Assembly (NCBI GenBank): GCA_029339505.1
Contig: JAQISU010000167.1
Span: forward strand, 2,308,501 to 2,372,500
Length of the DNA stretch: 64,000 bases
Reading direction: 5' to 3'
DNA from: Unio delphinus
Lineage: Eukaryota; Mollusca; Bivalvia; Unionida; Unionidae
In this document: piece by piece, positions 12,005-24,640 of the stretch
How the letters are laid out: every line of letters begins with the position of its first letter
How positions within the stretch are numbered: position 1 is the stretch's first letter
The notes under the pieces: model-generated
What the model saw: only the letters and a program-made list of their open reading frames with translations
Told to the model about the DNA's origin: nothing
Databases searched by the model: none
Program-made: the position numbers and the translations under genes

Positions 12005-12640
12005 TATTGACTAAAGCACAAGTTTTAACAGTATTTCCCACAAAAATAAACCAACCTAAACTAAGTTCACCTGTTGGCCTGTAAATGGGGAGGAAACACA
12101 ACATGGAGGGAACTAGAGACACTGGTAAAAAGACCAAATTTTGATGATTGTCTGCTTACCAGTGAGGTCTTCATAGTAGGTATATTTTCTTTCAAAGGAG
12201 CAGTAATTTATGACATTGAATGTTTTTTTGGACATTGCTGTAGGTATTGAAGCCAATATCATAAATTATAGAGTTTGCATCATTCGGTAATTTTGGACTG
12301 TAGACTATGGACATGCATTTTCTTTCTTGTCCGAAATAAATTAGTTTTGGTGGGCATTAAACATCAGACATGCATTGTGATAAGTTACAATACTATAATG
12401 ATGTTCTGGGTGGATTTAGTAGCTGCCTCCCTTTTAGGAGTTATTCTAGAATTAAACTAGATGTTCATTAAGTAAGAGATATTTTTCTTTTGGTTTTACA
12501 CAAAAATCTGTGCACATATATTAAGGTGTAGCAAGTAGAACATTGCTGCTTTATTATTGACACCTGTCAACTCTTATGCAGGGAAAAAACCCTCAAAAGT
12601 TTTGGGGTCATTCAATGTCTACCTCCCAATGTCATAATAT
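12005..12640. other. Non-coding spacer
   Basis: AT-rich sequence with no supported exon or repeat. Confidence 0.5.
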
Positions 12641-13760
12641 CTCCTTAATTTTGCAGAGAAGTCTAAACATTACATTTTCTCTGCCAATTTTCATTCATCC
12701 AGCTTTCCTCACTATGCTACATTTAAACACCATTAATCCAGCTCTTTCCCCACAATGCTATATTAAAGCACCATTGATCTAGCTCTTTCCCCACAATGCT
12801 ATATTAAAGCACCATTGATCTAGCTCTTTCCCCACAATGCTATATTAAAGCACCATTGATCTAGCTCTTTCCCCACAATGCTATATTAAAGCACCATTGA
12901 TCTAGCTCTTTCCCCACAATGCTATATTAAAGCACCATTGATCTAGCTCTTTCCCAATATACTACATTTAAACACCATTGCTCTAGCTCTTTTCCCACTA
13001 TGCTACATTTAAACACCATTGATCCAATTCTTTCCCCACAATGCTATATTAAAGCACCATTGATCTAGCTCTTTCCCCACAATGCTATATTAAAGCACCA
13101 TTGATCTAGCTCTTTCCCCACAATGCTATATTAAAGCACCATTGATCTAGCTCTTTCCCAATATACTACATTTAAACACCATTGCTCTAGCTCTTTTCCC
13201 ACTATGCTACATTTAAACACCATTGATCCAGTTCTTTCCCCACAATGCTATATTAAAGCACCATTGATATAGCTCTTTCCCCACAATGCTATATTAAAGC
13301 ACCATTGATCTAGCTCTTTCCCCACAATGCTATATTAAAGCACCATTAATCCAGCTCTTTCCCCACAATGCTATATTAAAGCACCATTGATCTAGCTCTT
13401 TCCCAGTATACTACATTTAAACACCATTGCTCTAGCTCTTTTCCCACTATGCTACATTTAAACACCATTGATCCAGTTCTTTCCCCACAATGCTATATTA
13501 AAACACCATTGATCCAGTTCTTTCCCCACAATGCTATATTAAAGCACCATTGATCTAGCTCTTTTCCCACAATGCTACATTTAAACACCATTAATCCAGC
13601 TCTTTCCCCACAATGCTATATTAAAACACCATTGATCCAGTTCTTTCCCCACAATGCTATATTAAAGCACCATTGATCTAGCTCTTTTCCCACAATGCTA
13701 TATTAAAGCACCATTGATCTAGCTCTTTTCCCACAATGCTACATTTAAACACCATCGGTC
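12640..13760. repeat. Minisatellite, 41-bp unit, about 27 copies
   Basis: Tandem 41-bp repeat with core CTAGCTCTTTCCCCACAATG followed by CTATATTAAAGCACCATTGAT. Two main variants (TATATTAAAG and TACATTTAAA) alternate in blocks, which suggests duplication of multi-unit segments. No gene. Confidence 0.95.
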
Positions 13761-13770
13761 CAGATCGACC

Positions 13771-15245
13771 AGGAGGTAATAATTGATATGAATAATCAGT
13801 CAGACTTGCAGATAATTATTTTTCATTAATTACGAGGGGTGTGTGCAAGAGATGATGGGAATCTGCATAGGAAAACAATTTGGATGACCAGCTTTAAACA
13901 TAAACATGTGTTCTTGAACATTTCAAGAAAATGCATTTAACGTTAATGTTTGCATATTTCCTCCTTCAGTAGCAGAAAATTAGTTTCTCTTACAAATCAA
14001 AAATGGAAGTAATTTATTAAAGTTCATGTCCTTTTTTTCTTCTTCAGATCATCAGATAGTTTTGAAATTGATGTGACTTTATAGTTTAAAACCCTGAACG
14101 AATCAGATTACTGGGTACCTAAGAAATTCAGGACAGTAACGTATATTTTAAATGGCACTCAAACCTGGGTTCATTACCATAGCTGATCACATAGATTGAT
14201 TTTTATTAGATGTACTTACAATAAATAAAGTTAAAGGATTTTTAGGAAAAAATTATTGTAATTTACACACAAGTCCAACTTTGTCAAATGACTATAACGT
14301 GCATAACAAAGACAATCGCGCAAGTAAAATATTCCATTTACTTGATTTGTCTATTTATTGTGACAAATCAATTTGTCAAAATTCCATCTCCTTACACAAT
14401 TACAGTTTTCTATTTTTGTAATATTGTTATCAGAAACCATAAACGTTACCCTTTTTTATAAGAAATAAAGCTTTATAATGAAAGGCATATTGACAATTGT
14501 ATGTGCTAACAGTGCGTTAAAAAACATAAGAGTATTTAACTACATGAAATCCCAACATAATTGGCTCTTATTAACCAAAAAATAAAAAAGTAAAATAATT
14601 TAAGTAATAGTAATCAAAATAATTTTTATAAACATAATAGGATGCATAAAATAGGCAACAGTATAATGAAGAGCAACATAATGAAGTGAGTGTTGTATAT
14701 GTTTACCAGGAATAGATTTGTAGATCCATGGCACATTTCTTTGTTGGGTACAACTTGTTTATACTTACTTTTATGTGGCAGTCCTGTAAAGTAGTGCCAC
14801 AGATGGTCTAAGAAACCATTTACAGTTCTAGATATAAGAATGAATGTGGTTTCATAATCCAGTCTTCATATCTAGGTCTGAAGTCCTGATGTAATTAGCC
14901 AAGGAATTCCAAATGTAAATTGCAGATTGAGGTGGACTTTGTCCGTAAAATAATTCAGGGAGAAAATTTAGTGGTTTAGATTGAAAATTAATGCACCTTT
15001 CACTTAAATCCACCTGTGTACTTTTGGTTCAATGATTTATTTCAGAAAATTATTTTCAAATTTATCCATGCAGTATCCATCATACCTCAAATATCATAGA
15101 CCCAGATCTGCAGTCACATGATGAGCCAGCTGATCATTTACATTGTTCCCTTGAAATCAAAACCATCGTAGTATGCACCAGATAAATACAATAATAGAAT
15201 CTTTTAAATGGGAGGAAAGATCTGCACAGATCAAGTTCGGATCTA
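13771..15245. other. Non-coding spacer
   Basis: AT-rich sequence without recognised exons. AGATCTG motifs near 15100 and 15220 resemble the interior of the neighbouring MITE and may be a decayed additional copy. Confidence 0.45.
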
Positions 15246-15444
15246 CAGTATATACTTGCTTATAAGTCAAGTCTAAATGTATCTACATGGATCCTGATCC
15301 AACTCCACATAATTTGCCAGCAGACAAGGGTTGTATAATTTTCTTCTTTTGATTACTCCTAAACACAGACCTGCTGACACTTTATTCATTAACAGATCTA
15401 GATCTGTTTTGTTTGCTGGTGAATTTATAAGCGAGTATATTTGG
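15246..15444. mobile_element. Pogo-type MITE, copy 2
   Basis: A 199-bp element between TA dinucleotides (15244-15245 and 15445-15446). The left end begins CAGTATATACTTGCTTATAA and the inward-read right end begins CCAAATATACTCGCTTATAA. The interior includes AGATCTAGATCTG. It is the best preserved of the three copies in this window. Confidence 0.8.
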
Positions 15445-15446
15445 TA

Positions 15447-16590
15447 GCTAACATTAACTTGGAAAAGATGTAAAAAAAACACTACAAAAGGAAATGTGTA
15501 CATGAAGTGAAGGTGACAACATGTGCATAATTTTACTGGGCCAGTAGCTATTTATTTTTTGTTTTCAAATCTCACTAACATATTTATGCCTGTATTTATT
15601 TGTTCACCTTTCTGATAACAGCCTAGACCTGAGATTTACCATTACATAATAGTGTACTTCCAGCATATCAATTGATGGCAGGTCATGTTGTACAGTGTTT
15701 TGCAGAAAGGTGTGACTTGTATTGGTAAATTGGGCCAAGCAAGAAGAGTTGTGAACTGAGCTATTTGATGTTGTGAAAGATAGCTAGGAAATCTTAACCA
15801 TATACAAAGTTTATTGAAATATCATCTTCAGTGTATATTACCATCCATGTGTCAATGTTGTGAAGTTATATATTGTAATATCTTTTTTTTGTGTGTGAAG
15901 CCATTTTAGCTAAAAGATAGTCAAGAGCTTTTTTTACATAAAAGTGTTGTGTACTTATTGTCCTTGTCATTTCATTGTAACTTCAAGCCTCAAGTATACA
16001 TTTCCACTTTTTTCTTGTAACAATGTCTTTCAATCTTTTTTTTTTAAGTTATCAAGTTGCATTCATAAAATGTTGTAAGCTTTTAGAAGAAAAATAATCC
16101 AGTTATTTGCGAGCAGTTATTTTGTTTGTATTCAATGCAAAATGATCTTGAGATATTTTCTTTAATTTAATCACTAAACAATAAAATTTTTAAAATTGTT
16201 TTGATGAACTGACTTAAAGAAAAAAAAACATGGATTTACAGTCTGTTATAAATTGTACGGGTTCAATTCAGCTGTTCACCTTTAAGCACACTCACACAGA
16301 CACAAAAACACACACACACACACACACACACAAACACCTGGAGTTTCTTCCTAGAAAGGAAAGGAAGAAATCCAGATATATTTTGCAGTTAAAAGTCATT
16401 TTAATACAATTTTGTTAAAAGTCATTTCAATACAATTTTATTCATTGATTTTGTATTTTATGCAAAGTACAGCACATCGTTATGATATATGTCATGGAAG
16501 GTGTGGAGTACGCTGCCTTATTGTGATGCCATCTTGTAATGAAATACATTACACATATAACATTACTAAAATGGTGTCCCTGACTATGCC
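15447..16590. other. Non-coding spacer with a CA microsatellite
   Basis: AT-rich sequence with homopolymer T and A tracts and a (CA)n tract near 16310-16331. No supported gene. Confidence 0.5.
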
Positions 16591-16885
16591 CGCCATAAAA
16601 CATACATTTTAATAAATTGCCCTATAGTTGGACCTGCCTTATAACAGACAATATAATGAATTGCTCTATAGTCGGACCTGCCATAAAACATACATTATAG
16701 TAAATTGCCCTATAGTCGGACCTGCCATAAAACATACATTATAATGAATTGCCCTATAGTCGGACCTGCCATAAAACATACATTATAATGAATTGCCCTA
16801 TAGTCGGACCTGCCATAAAACATACATTATAGTAAATTGCCCTATAGTTGGACCTGCCTTATAACAGATGTTATAATAAGTTGCT
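16590..16885. repeat. Minisatellite, 44-bp unit, about 6 copies
   Basis: Tandem units containing GCCCTATAGTCGGACCTGCC and CATAAAACATACATTAT. The outer copies are more diverged. The motif resembles DNA-transposon end sequence, so the array may derive from one; that is inference. Confidence 0.88.
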
Positions 16886-17049
16886 TTATAGTTGGAATGC
16901 ATTAGAACAAAGACTTATTACCAGTGATAAACAAATTTGTTTGCACATAAGACACCATTTAGGTTTCCATTGTAGTTTTATCCATTCCACACACTGTTGA
17001 GCAGAGATAGTTTTCAAGAATTGTGCTCTGCCACAGTAACTGGCTATGG

Positions 17050-17315
17050 GTATCATTTAAAATGGCTCTGTTAGTAGAGCACTTGGTCATGTTTTAGACC
17101 TGGTTCTTCAGTGCCCTTGGTCCATAGTGTACTAGTAGATGATCTGTCTCAGATTTGGCCAATATGGTTATGTGAGAAAGCTTCCCACTAGCTTCTCGTG
17201 GTTCTTTCTGGGTGTTTTCCCTGGGTTCTTCTTCCGTAATTAATACTGGCCGCCATGTATAGCCTATCGTGTGCTGAAAAATGGTGTTAAACCCAACAAC
17301 AACAACAACAACAAC
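17050..17315 (+). mobile_element. tRNA-derived SINE, family A, diverged copy
   Basis: The head around 17060-17110 contains a tRNA-like segment (GGCTCTGTTAGTAGAGCACT). The body, including GTTATGTGAGAAAGCTTCCC, TACTGGCCGCCATGTATAG and GTGTGCTGAAAAATGGTGTT, is shared with the better copy at 29284-29531. It ends in a CAA-repeat tail. The body resembles the V-SINE family RUDI described from molluscs, as far as I can recall; that name needs checking. Confidence 0.8.
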
Positions 17316-17729
17316 ACAAGACCACCAAAATTTACGATTTCAAGAAGTCATTCATGGACAAAATCAACAAACAACTCACTTATACAGACTTGGACTGAAA
17401 TCTTGTTTTATGCCATTCTGTTTGTGGGTGAATTCATTTCAGTTGTTGAACACATTTGGTAGTGTCAGTTATCAACTGTTATGTATGTAAATAATGTCTT
17501 CAAGAAATGGTTTGTATCTTTGGATGACATTTTAGCATTATATATATTCACCTATATATGTTTACTCTAGTCAAATATGTAAAACCACTTCAGATTCTAC
17601 CAGCAGACCTCAGAAATTAAAGCAACTACTTTGTTGTCATGCTATTTTGGTCTTTGAGTGTTAACTATTTTGTTTTCCCCATGCTTTTTGCCTAAAAGTG
17701 TTGGTTTTATATAACTGATCATTGTCCCC

Positions 17730-17850
17730 AAGTTGGTCTTACAATGTTAACTATTTCTTTGTCCTCAAGTTGGTCTTACAATGTTAACTATTTCTTTGTC
17801 CTCAAGTTGGTCTTAAAATGTTAACTGTTTCTATGTCACCAAGTTGGTCT
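17730..17850. repeat. Short tandem repeat, about 37-bp unit, 3-4 copies
   Basis: Units contain AAGTTGGTCTTACAATGTTA followed by ACTATTTCTTTGTCC. No coding signal. Confidence 0.8.
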
Positions 17851-18104
17851 TGCATTGTTTACTGTTTCACTGTCTCTTTGCTTTTGGTCTCATCTAAACC
17901 TGGCATATTATAAGAAGTATATATACAGTTTTAAATAAGATAAGATTGGTAAGATGTTTTTAAGACTTTTCTGTAGTGTTTTGGAGTATCATAAAAAGGA
18001 TAGGTCACTTGTAAGTAAGACAAATATGGTTTCTTACCTTAAATACTGTGTAGCATTAGTAGGAAGGAACCAAAAAACAAAAGCCTGTGTCTCCAAACTT
18101 GTGG

Positions 18105-18215
18105 AATAAGAACATCCACTGGACCATTTGTTATTATTAAGATTGGAAGAGTGTCATCCACTGGACCATTTGTTATCATTATGATCGGAAGACTGTCATC
18201 CACTGGACTATTTGT
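18105..18215. repeat. Short tandem repeat, about 40-bp unit, 3 copies
   Basis: Units read CATCCACTGGACCATTTGTT then ATCATTATGATYGGAAGA. The third copy is partial. Confidence 0.8.
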
Positions 18216-18229
18216 TATCACTTACTTCT

Positions 18230-18600
18230 AAACTGCTTGGAGGATTGCCTTGAAACTTGACACACATTGGACTAGTTGGTCTTGAAATAAAATGGTGCCA
18301 CATAGACATCCAGTATGACCACCACTTTAAGCAATCTTGAAAATATTTGATATCGCTACTCTTCCTGATATGAGATATTCTCCTTAATGGGAAGTCACAT
18401 TCATATGAGATATTCTCCTTATTGGGAAGTCACATTCACATGAGATATTCTCCTTACTGAGAAGTCACATTGACATGAGTTATTCACTAGAAGACTTTGA
18501 ATGCTGTCTATTTGAGGTCTTCAATGAAACTTGTGCCAATCTGTGTTCAATATGGCAACTGTAGCAGTCATCTTAAAAATCGTATCACTACTCTTGAATG
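18230..18600. repeat. Diverged interspersed repeat with embedded 35-bp array
   Basis: A module near 18320-18365 (CCAGTATGACCACC then GCAATCTTGAAAATATTTGA) recurs at 18545-18595 (CAATATGGCAACTGTAGCAG then TCATCTTAAAAATCG). Between them, three copies of a 35-bp unit with TGAGATATTCTCCTTA occupy 18380-18480. The outer module resembles those at 52850-53470. Confidence 0.55.
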
Positions 18601-18769
18601 AAAAGTAATAATGCCACATGGGTTTTCATTTTTATGCTTTGTAGAAGGTCACCACAACAGTTATTATGAAAATATTGTCTCTATTCATATCACACAGGTA
18701 TTATCACTTTAGATGTCTTGTTGGCCCAGAATGAAAAACAAAAAGAAAAGAAAGGACAGATTGAAGGGA

Positions 18770-19135
18770 AATGGTGGTCTTACAAGAACAGATTGGATGG
18801 TAATGGTGGTCTTACAAAAACAGATTTGATGGTAATGGTGGTCTTTACAAAAATTGATTGGAAATAAATGGTAGTTTTACAAAAACAGATTGGATGGTAA
18901 TGGTAGTTTTACAAAAACAGATTGGATGGTAATGGTGGTCTTACAAAAACAAACAGATTAGAAGGAAATAGTAGTCTTACAAAAACTGATTGGATGGTAA
19001 TGGTGGTCTTACTAAAACAGATTAGAAGGAAATAGTAGTCTTACAAAAACAGATTGGAAAGAAATGGTAGTCTTACAAAAACAATTGAAAGGAAATGGTA
19101 GTCTTACAAAAACATTGCAGGGAAATGGTAGTCTT
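18770..19135. repeat. Minisatellite, about 32-bp unit, about 12 copies
   Basis: Degenerate copies of a unit containing ACAGATTGGATGGTAATGGT and GGTCTTACAAAA, with frequent small length changes. Confidence 0.9.
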
Positions 19136-19144
19136 ACAGATGAT

Positions 19145-19277
19145 ATATTGGCGTGGGGGCTTACTCTCACATATACAGACATCAGGGGGGCTTACTCTCA
19201 CATATACAGACATCAGGGGGGCTTACTCTCACATATACAGACATCAGGGGGGCTTACTCTCACATATACAGACATCA
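19145..19277. repeat. Tandem repeat, 31-bp unit, 4 copies
   Basis: Nearly perfect copies of a 31-bp unit, GGGGGGCTTACTCTCACATA followed by TACAGACATCA. It follows directly after the 32-bp array. Confidence 0.92.
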
Positions 19278-19419
19278 TGGTAACTGAGATTTCCATTACA
19301 GTGCTTGATAAAAATGGTTTCTCAGAATTGATCAAGATTTAGGTTACTTTTTGAAATCAAAGGTTTTCAGTGCTTGACTTTTATGTTTATGACTGCAACC
19401 ATACTGCTTGTAATGGTGA

Positions 19420-19623
19420 CATATATACATGTTTATAGGCTGAGTCAAATTGCAAAACCATACACACCCAGATTTGCCATTGCATAATGTGCCAACAGAC
19501 ATGGCTGTGTGCAATTAAAAGTAATCAGTAAACAAAAACACGTGCTGATCTGCATGTGCAATTCTATAGCAGATCAGAATCTATTGTTTGCAATTTTGAC
19601 ATGACTTATAAACAACTATATGG
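19420..19623. mobile_element. Pogo-type MITE, copy 3, diverged
   Basis: About 204 bp with ends CATATATACATGTTTATAGG and, read inwards from the right, CCATATAGTTGTTTATAAGT. The interior has CAGATCAGAATCT-type motifs like copies 1 and 2. TA follows the right end at 19624-19625; the left TA is not preserved. Confidence 0.6.
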
Positions 19624-20008
19624 TAATGCAATGTTCAGGTAGTACAAGATCATTTTCCTTGCTTATTTGCTGTATCAAATTAATGAAATACATATGAACT
19701 AAAATAGCTAGGTGATAGGTACGTAAGTAATATGACTGGCTAAAGGGAAACCATGTGTTCTGCATTAAGGAAGTGGATCCATTTAGCAAGTACTTGGCAG
19801 TCTAGTCAACCTAAATTATTCAGTCAACTTTATTAGTGATTAAGAACCATAATAGGGATAATTAACGTTGAACAAACTAATCCAGTGGAAGAAGTTTACA
19901 GAAAAAGTGTCCAAAGGTTTCAGCATGAAACAAAAATATTGAATAGAAATATCCTCAAAAATGTCCAGTATTTTTGTACAAGTGGACTTTGGTATAAAGA
20001 GCTAGCAA

Positions 20009-20048
<40 letters not shown>

Positions 20049-22190
20049 GCCCAACTTTAGATGGGTTAGAGTAAAATCTGTCTGCCTATTATGTGATGGC
20101 ATATCTGGGTTTGCATAGTTTAGAGTTTAATAAACATTACAGACATTTAAATGTTGTAATTTATGTCCTGCCTAAAACAAAGATTTCAGACCTTGAATAT
20201 GACTGGAGTTTGATTTGTTTATGTTCACAGTGATTTCAGAATTTTTTCCACAGCCTTTTAAAGGTAAGGGTAAGGGGCCAACATAATTAGCCAGAAAAGA
20301 AAGGGGATAAGCAGCTTGGCAGCATTGCCAAGAAATCTATGTAAATAGGGAAAATGATGTAGCAGAGTTACTGAAGGCAAGGTTATTTGCACCTGTTCGT
20401 TAGTTGTTCACAATGACTGCAACTACTGTCATGGAATTGTTTTTTGCATTTACATACTTTTGAGCAGCTCTCAGACTTTAAAGAGATTAGGAATTCTGCC
20501 TATCAAGACAAAAGCCATTCTTTGTAGCTATTAAAATTCGCCCATCACTATTGTCCAGCTCAGAATGGGGTAATGATACTGAGATTTCTAGACTGGTTTT
20601 CAGTTTGCTTTTTGTGAAGATTTAACAGACGAGTAATACTTTTGCAACAGGGAACCATACAGCTCTTAGGTGTTTCATTTGACTTGCAGAAAACCTTTCT
20701 TTGCTTGCACATTTCATTATCTGTATTGGTCATCATGCAAGAACGAAAAAAGTTCCATATCTCAGATACTAGCTTATATAAAGAAATATAACAGAGAAAA
20801 TATATCACTTGATTTTTATTTACCATAAAACATATAAATCTCCTAAATATCATATAAGTGTAGTGATTGTGCATATATTGTTTTGTAAAATTATTGTACA
20901 TGTTTTGTGTAAATATTTTTAAATTGATATAGTTCTGTTTGTGCTACATTGTGCTCAGTGTCTTTCATTATTAAAAAAATCAGTCAGCTGTTCATATTGA
21001 ATTGATTAGTCACTTATTGATGTAGTTCCGTTCTTAATTGTAAATCTAGTAACATGTAAAAAATCAGTTATTCATATTGATATGATTAGTCATTTATTGA
21101 TGTAGTTATGTTCTTAATCGTAAATCTAGTAAGATGTAAAAAAATGGCTTTGTTTTTAAGTAGCCTTTTAATGGGGTGAAATAAATAACAACAGCCGTTC
21201 ACACATTTTTTGTTTCTAAATTGTTCATATTGTTTCATTTTCAGTTGATGGGGTTATGTTCTTTGCAAGTTATTAATCTAGCTGTTGTCAACTTACACTA
21301 ACCTTTAATCTGGTTAAAATCATAAACAGTTAATCTCAGTTGAAATTGTATAATCAAAGATAACAAACTTGTAAACATTGTTGCATTTGCATGACAATAA
21401 TTGTGTCTGGGCAAATTATACATCATGTTAATTCATAATCAGTCACACATGTTTAACTTATTCAAGTACAATGCATCCTTTATTTCTGTAGTCTTACTTT
21501 AAATCTCATCGACTTCATCATTATATTGTTATAACCATCATTATTGTTACCAGCCAGCCTGAAGTCAGTGAAGTCAATATCGTAACAATATATATGATAT
21601 TGTGTTCTGATACAGTGTTAACAAGTCATGTTTTGCTCGAATAAATTTGTCAAAATTCAGTCACTTTCATTCATTTTGAAACCTTGTTTATTTAAGTTTC
21701 TTCTTCCTTGCTGCTTTCATGTATTTTTCACGATGAATGAATGAAGACTTTGTTATCTAAATAAGTCATAGTCTAAATTTGATACTGTCTTTAATCTGAC
21801 AGGAATATTGAACTTGCCTTTAGGAATATTGAGCTTGTACCAAAAATGGTCAGGTAGAAAATGGTTTCAAAATACATGTAGCTAGATTTTTAAGAGAGAG
21901 AGAGAAATAAAGAAAAAAATCAAACAACCAATAACAGAGCTGCATTTAATTCTAATCATGTTTTTATACATAACATTGTTCTGTTTATCCATTTAAAGTG
22001 CAAATGATCCTACTCCTTGCATATTATACAGTCTAAAAATGAACTTGGCTTAAATCATGGGGTCTTTGTATTTGTTAGTCCATATGGATTATGATTTGAT
22101 ATTTGCATTTTTGGATACTTTCTGCAGAACATTAATTCATTAATTTGCTGATGTATACTGAGTTATAATTTCTCATTTATCCACAATGAT
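19624..22190. other. Non-coding spacer with an AT microsatellite and a local duplication
   Basis: An (AT)n tract lies at about 20010-20046. Two imperfect copies of an approximately 83-bp segment with TTGATGTAGTTCCGTTCTTA lie side by side at about 20975-21140. An (AG)n patch is at 21895-21905. No supported exon. Confidence 0.5.
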
Positions 22191-22194
22191 TAAA

Positions 22195-23425
22195 ACTTTC
22201 TTGCCTGTTTAATTGAAATTTTCTTGCCTGTTTAATTGAAACTTTCTTGTCTGTTTAATTGAAATTTTCTTGCCTGTTTAATTGAAACTTTCTTGTATGT
22301 TCAATTAAAACATTCTTGCCTGTTTAGCAGCACAATGATTAAAACATTCTTGCCTATTTAGCAGCACAATGATTGAACATTCTTGTCTGTTTAATTGAAA
22401 TTTTCTTGCCTGTTTAATTAAAACTTTCTTGCCTGTTTAATTGAAATTTTCTTGCCTGTTTAATTGAAACTTTCTTGCCTGTTTAATTGAAATTTTCTTG
22501 CCTGTTTAATTGAAACTTTCTTGTCTGTTTAATTGAAATTTTCTTGCCTGTTTAATTGAAACTTTCTTGTCTGTTTAATTGAAATTTTCTTGCCTGTTTA
22601 ATTGAAACTTTCTTGCCTGTTTAATTGAAACTTTCTTGTCTGTTTAATTGAAACTTTCTTGCCTGTTTAATTGAAATTTTCTTGCCTGTTTAATTGAAAC
22701 TTTCTTGTCTGTTTAATTGAAATTTTCTTGCCTGTTTAATTGAAACTTTCTTGTCTGTTTAATTGAAATTTTCTTGCCTGTTTAATTGAAACTTTCTTGC
22801 CTGTTTAATTGAAATTTTCTTGCCTGTTTAATTAAAACTTTCTTGCCTGTTTAATTGAAATTTTCTTGCCTGTTTAATTAAAACTTTCTTGCCTGTTTAA
22901 TTGAAATTTTCTTGCCTGTTTAATTGAAACTTTCTTGTCTGTTTAATTGAAATTTTCTTGCCTGTTTAATTGAAACTTTCTTGTATGTTCAATTAAAACA
23001 TTCTTGCCTGTTTAGCAGCACAATGATTAAAACATTCTTGCCTATTTAGCAGCACAATGATTAAAACTTTCTTGCCTGTTTAATTGAAATTTTCTTGCCT
23101 GTTTAATTGAAACTTTCTTGTCTGTTTAATTGAAATTTTCTTGCCTGTTTAATTGAAACTTTCTTGTATGTTCAATTAAAACATTCTTGCCTGTTTAGCA
23201 GCACAATGATTAAAACATTCTTGCCTATTTAGCAGCACAATGATTGAACATTCTTGTCTGTTTAATTGAAATTTTCTTGCCTGTTTAATTGAAATTTTGA
23301 AACATTCTTGCCTATTTAGCAGCACAATGATTAAAACATTCTTGCCTGTTTAGGAGCACAATGATTGAAACATTCTTGCCTGTTTAGCAGCACAATGATT
23401 AAAATATTCTTGCATGTTTAGCACA
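22195..23425. repeat. Minisatellite, 22-bp unit, about 55 copies, higher-order structure
   Basis: Units of CTTGCCTGTTTAATTGAAAT and variants. Most alternate between an ATTTT and an ACTTT end, so a 44-bp dimer is the working unit. Blocks with GCAGCACAATGATTAAAACA recur at about 22320, 23015, 23190 and 23310, showing that multi-unit segments were copied together. Confidence 0.93.
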
Positions 23426-24640
23426 GTGTTTATTTTCCTGTAAAACAGGTTCATTAGAGCTAGAAATTTCATCATGCATATAAGATTGCAAACTCATTTC
23501 ATGAACTACATCAAAAATGATTTAAGCTAGACTCTTTGTAATGATTAATTTAATACTTACAACTGAACAATTTCTGAACACTGATTTTATCAATATACTT
23601 CACAGTTGTCATTTAGTCATTTTGAAATCACTGACATGCCTTTAAATATTTGACAAGTCGACTTTTGAGATTAAGAATACTTTTTTTTATACATTTAATT
23701 GTTTGCTAAACAATATTTACTTGTTGGTCTCCTGTTTATTACCAAATAAACAACAGATCATAGTATCACTTTGGGGCATTACATTTTAGGATCATTCTTT
23801 GAATAAAAGTCCGGTTGTTAATTGTTTGTGACAAGTACCTTTATTACTATACATACCTGTCAATGAAATGTTATCTTATTAGCAATTAACACCATACTAA
23901 CCTAAAGAAGGAGATATGCATCAAAACAGTGTTTATACCTAAACATAAAAGTATTATGATTAATATATGGTGAGAATAGCCATATTTGTTGTTTGTCAAA
24001 ACAGTCTTCAGTTCGAAATAGAACACTAACAATGCCACAACAGATTTTGAAACTTGCCAATGGACAAGTTACTTGGACACTTGCCAATGGACAAGTTACT
24101 TGGAAACTTGAACTTGCCTGAACCAAATTTTAACTTGTTCTGGAAGTCTGGCAAGTTGATTTTTAAATACCTGCAAGAAGATGGAACTAGATGATTAATC
24201 TCGATTCTGTGTGCTTATGTGAATTATGTCGTGCCAAGCTTCTTCACTCATAGTTGCAGATAGAGTGTGGATATAATTTATAGATGTGTTCAAGGGTCAT
24301 ACATATATAGTATTATCACTAGAAATGCAGTCTTGAATACCAGCTCACATAAGAGTTGTCAACATCTGTGTCATTAAAAGACACAGTCCAGATTTTCTGA
24401 TGCAGACAACAGGACATGAAGTAACAATCTAGGTCAAATTGCTATGATAATAAAATTTGATTTAAATCAATAAAATTGCTATATGTAACTGAAACTAAAA
24501 TAAATTGCTTAATTTAATGTATCAACATTTTTAATAGAAACCATCATGTACTGAATTATATATGGATCGGATGATATGCATAGGAATTTTGTACTTTATA
24601 AATGAAGGTTGTGAAACAACATTAACTAATTTTCTCTATG
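23426..24640. other. Non-coding spacer
   Basis: AT-rich sequence with a 26-bp doublet near 24050-24105 (ACTTGCCAATGGACAAGTTA twice). No supported gene. Confidence 0.5.

Noticed and set aside
12640..13760. Regularly spaced repeats that could suggest a CRISPR array
   Set aside because: Units are directly tandem without unique spacers, there are no cas genes and the genome is eukaryotic. The same applies to the other arrays.
20260..20280. GGTAAGGGTAAGGGG, telomere-like
   Set aside because: Only two to three imperfect units, internal and unrelated to the TTAGGG array expected in animals.
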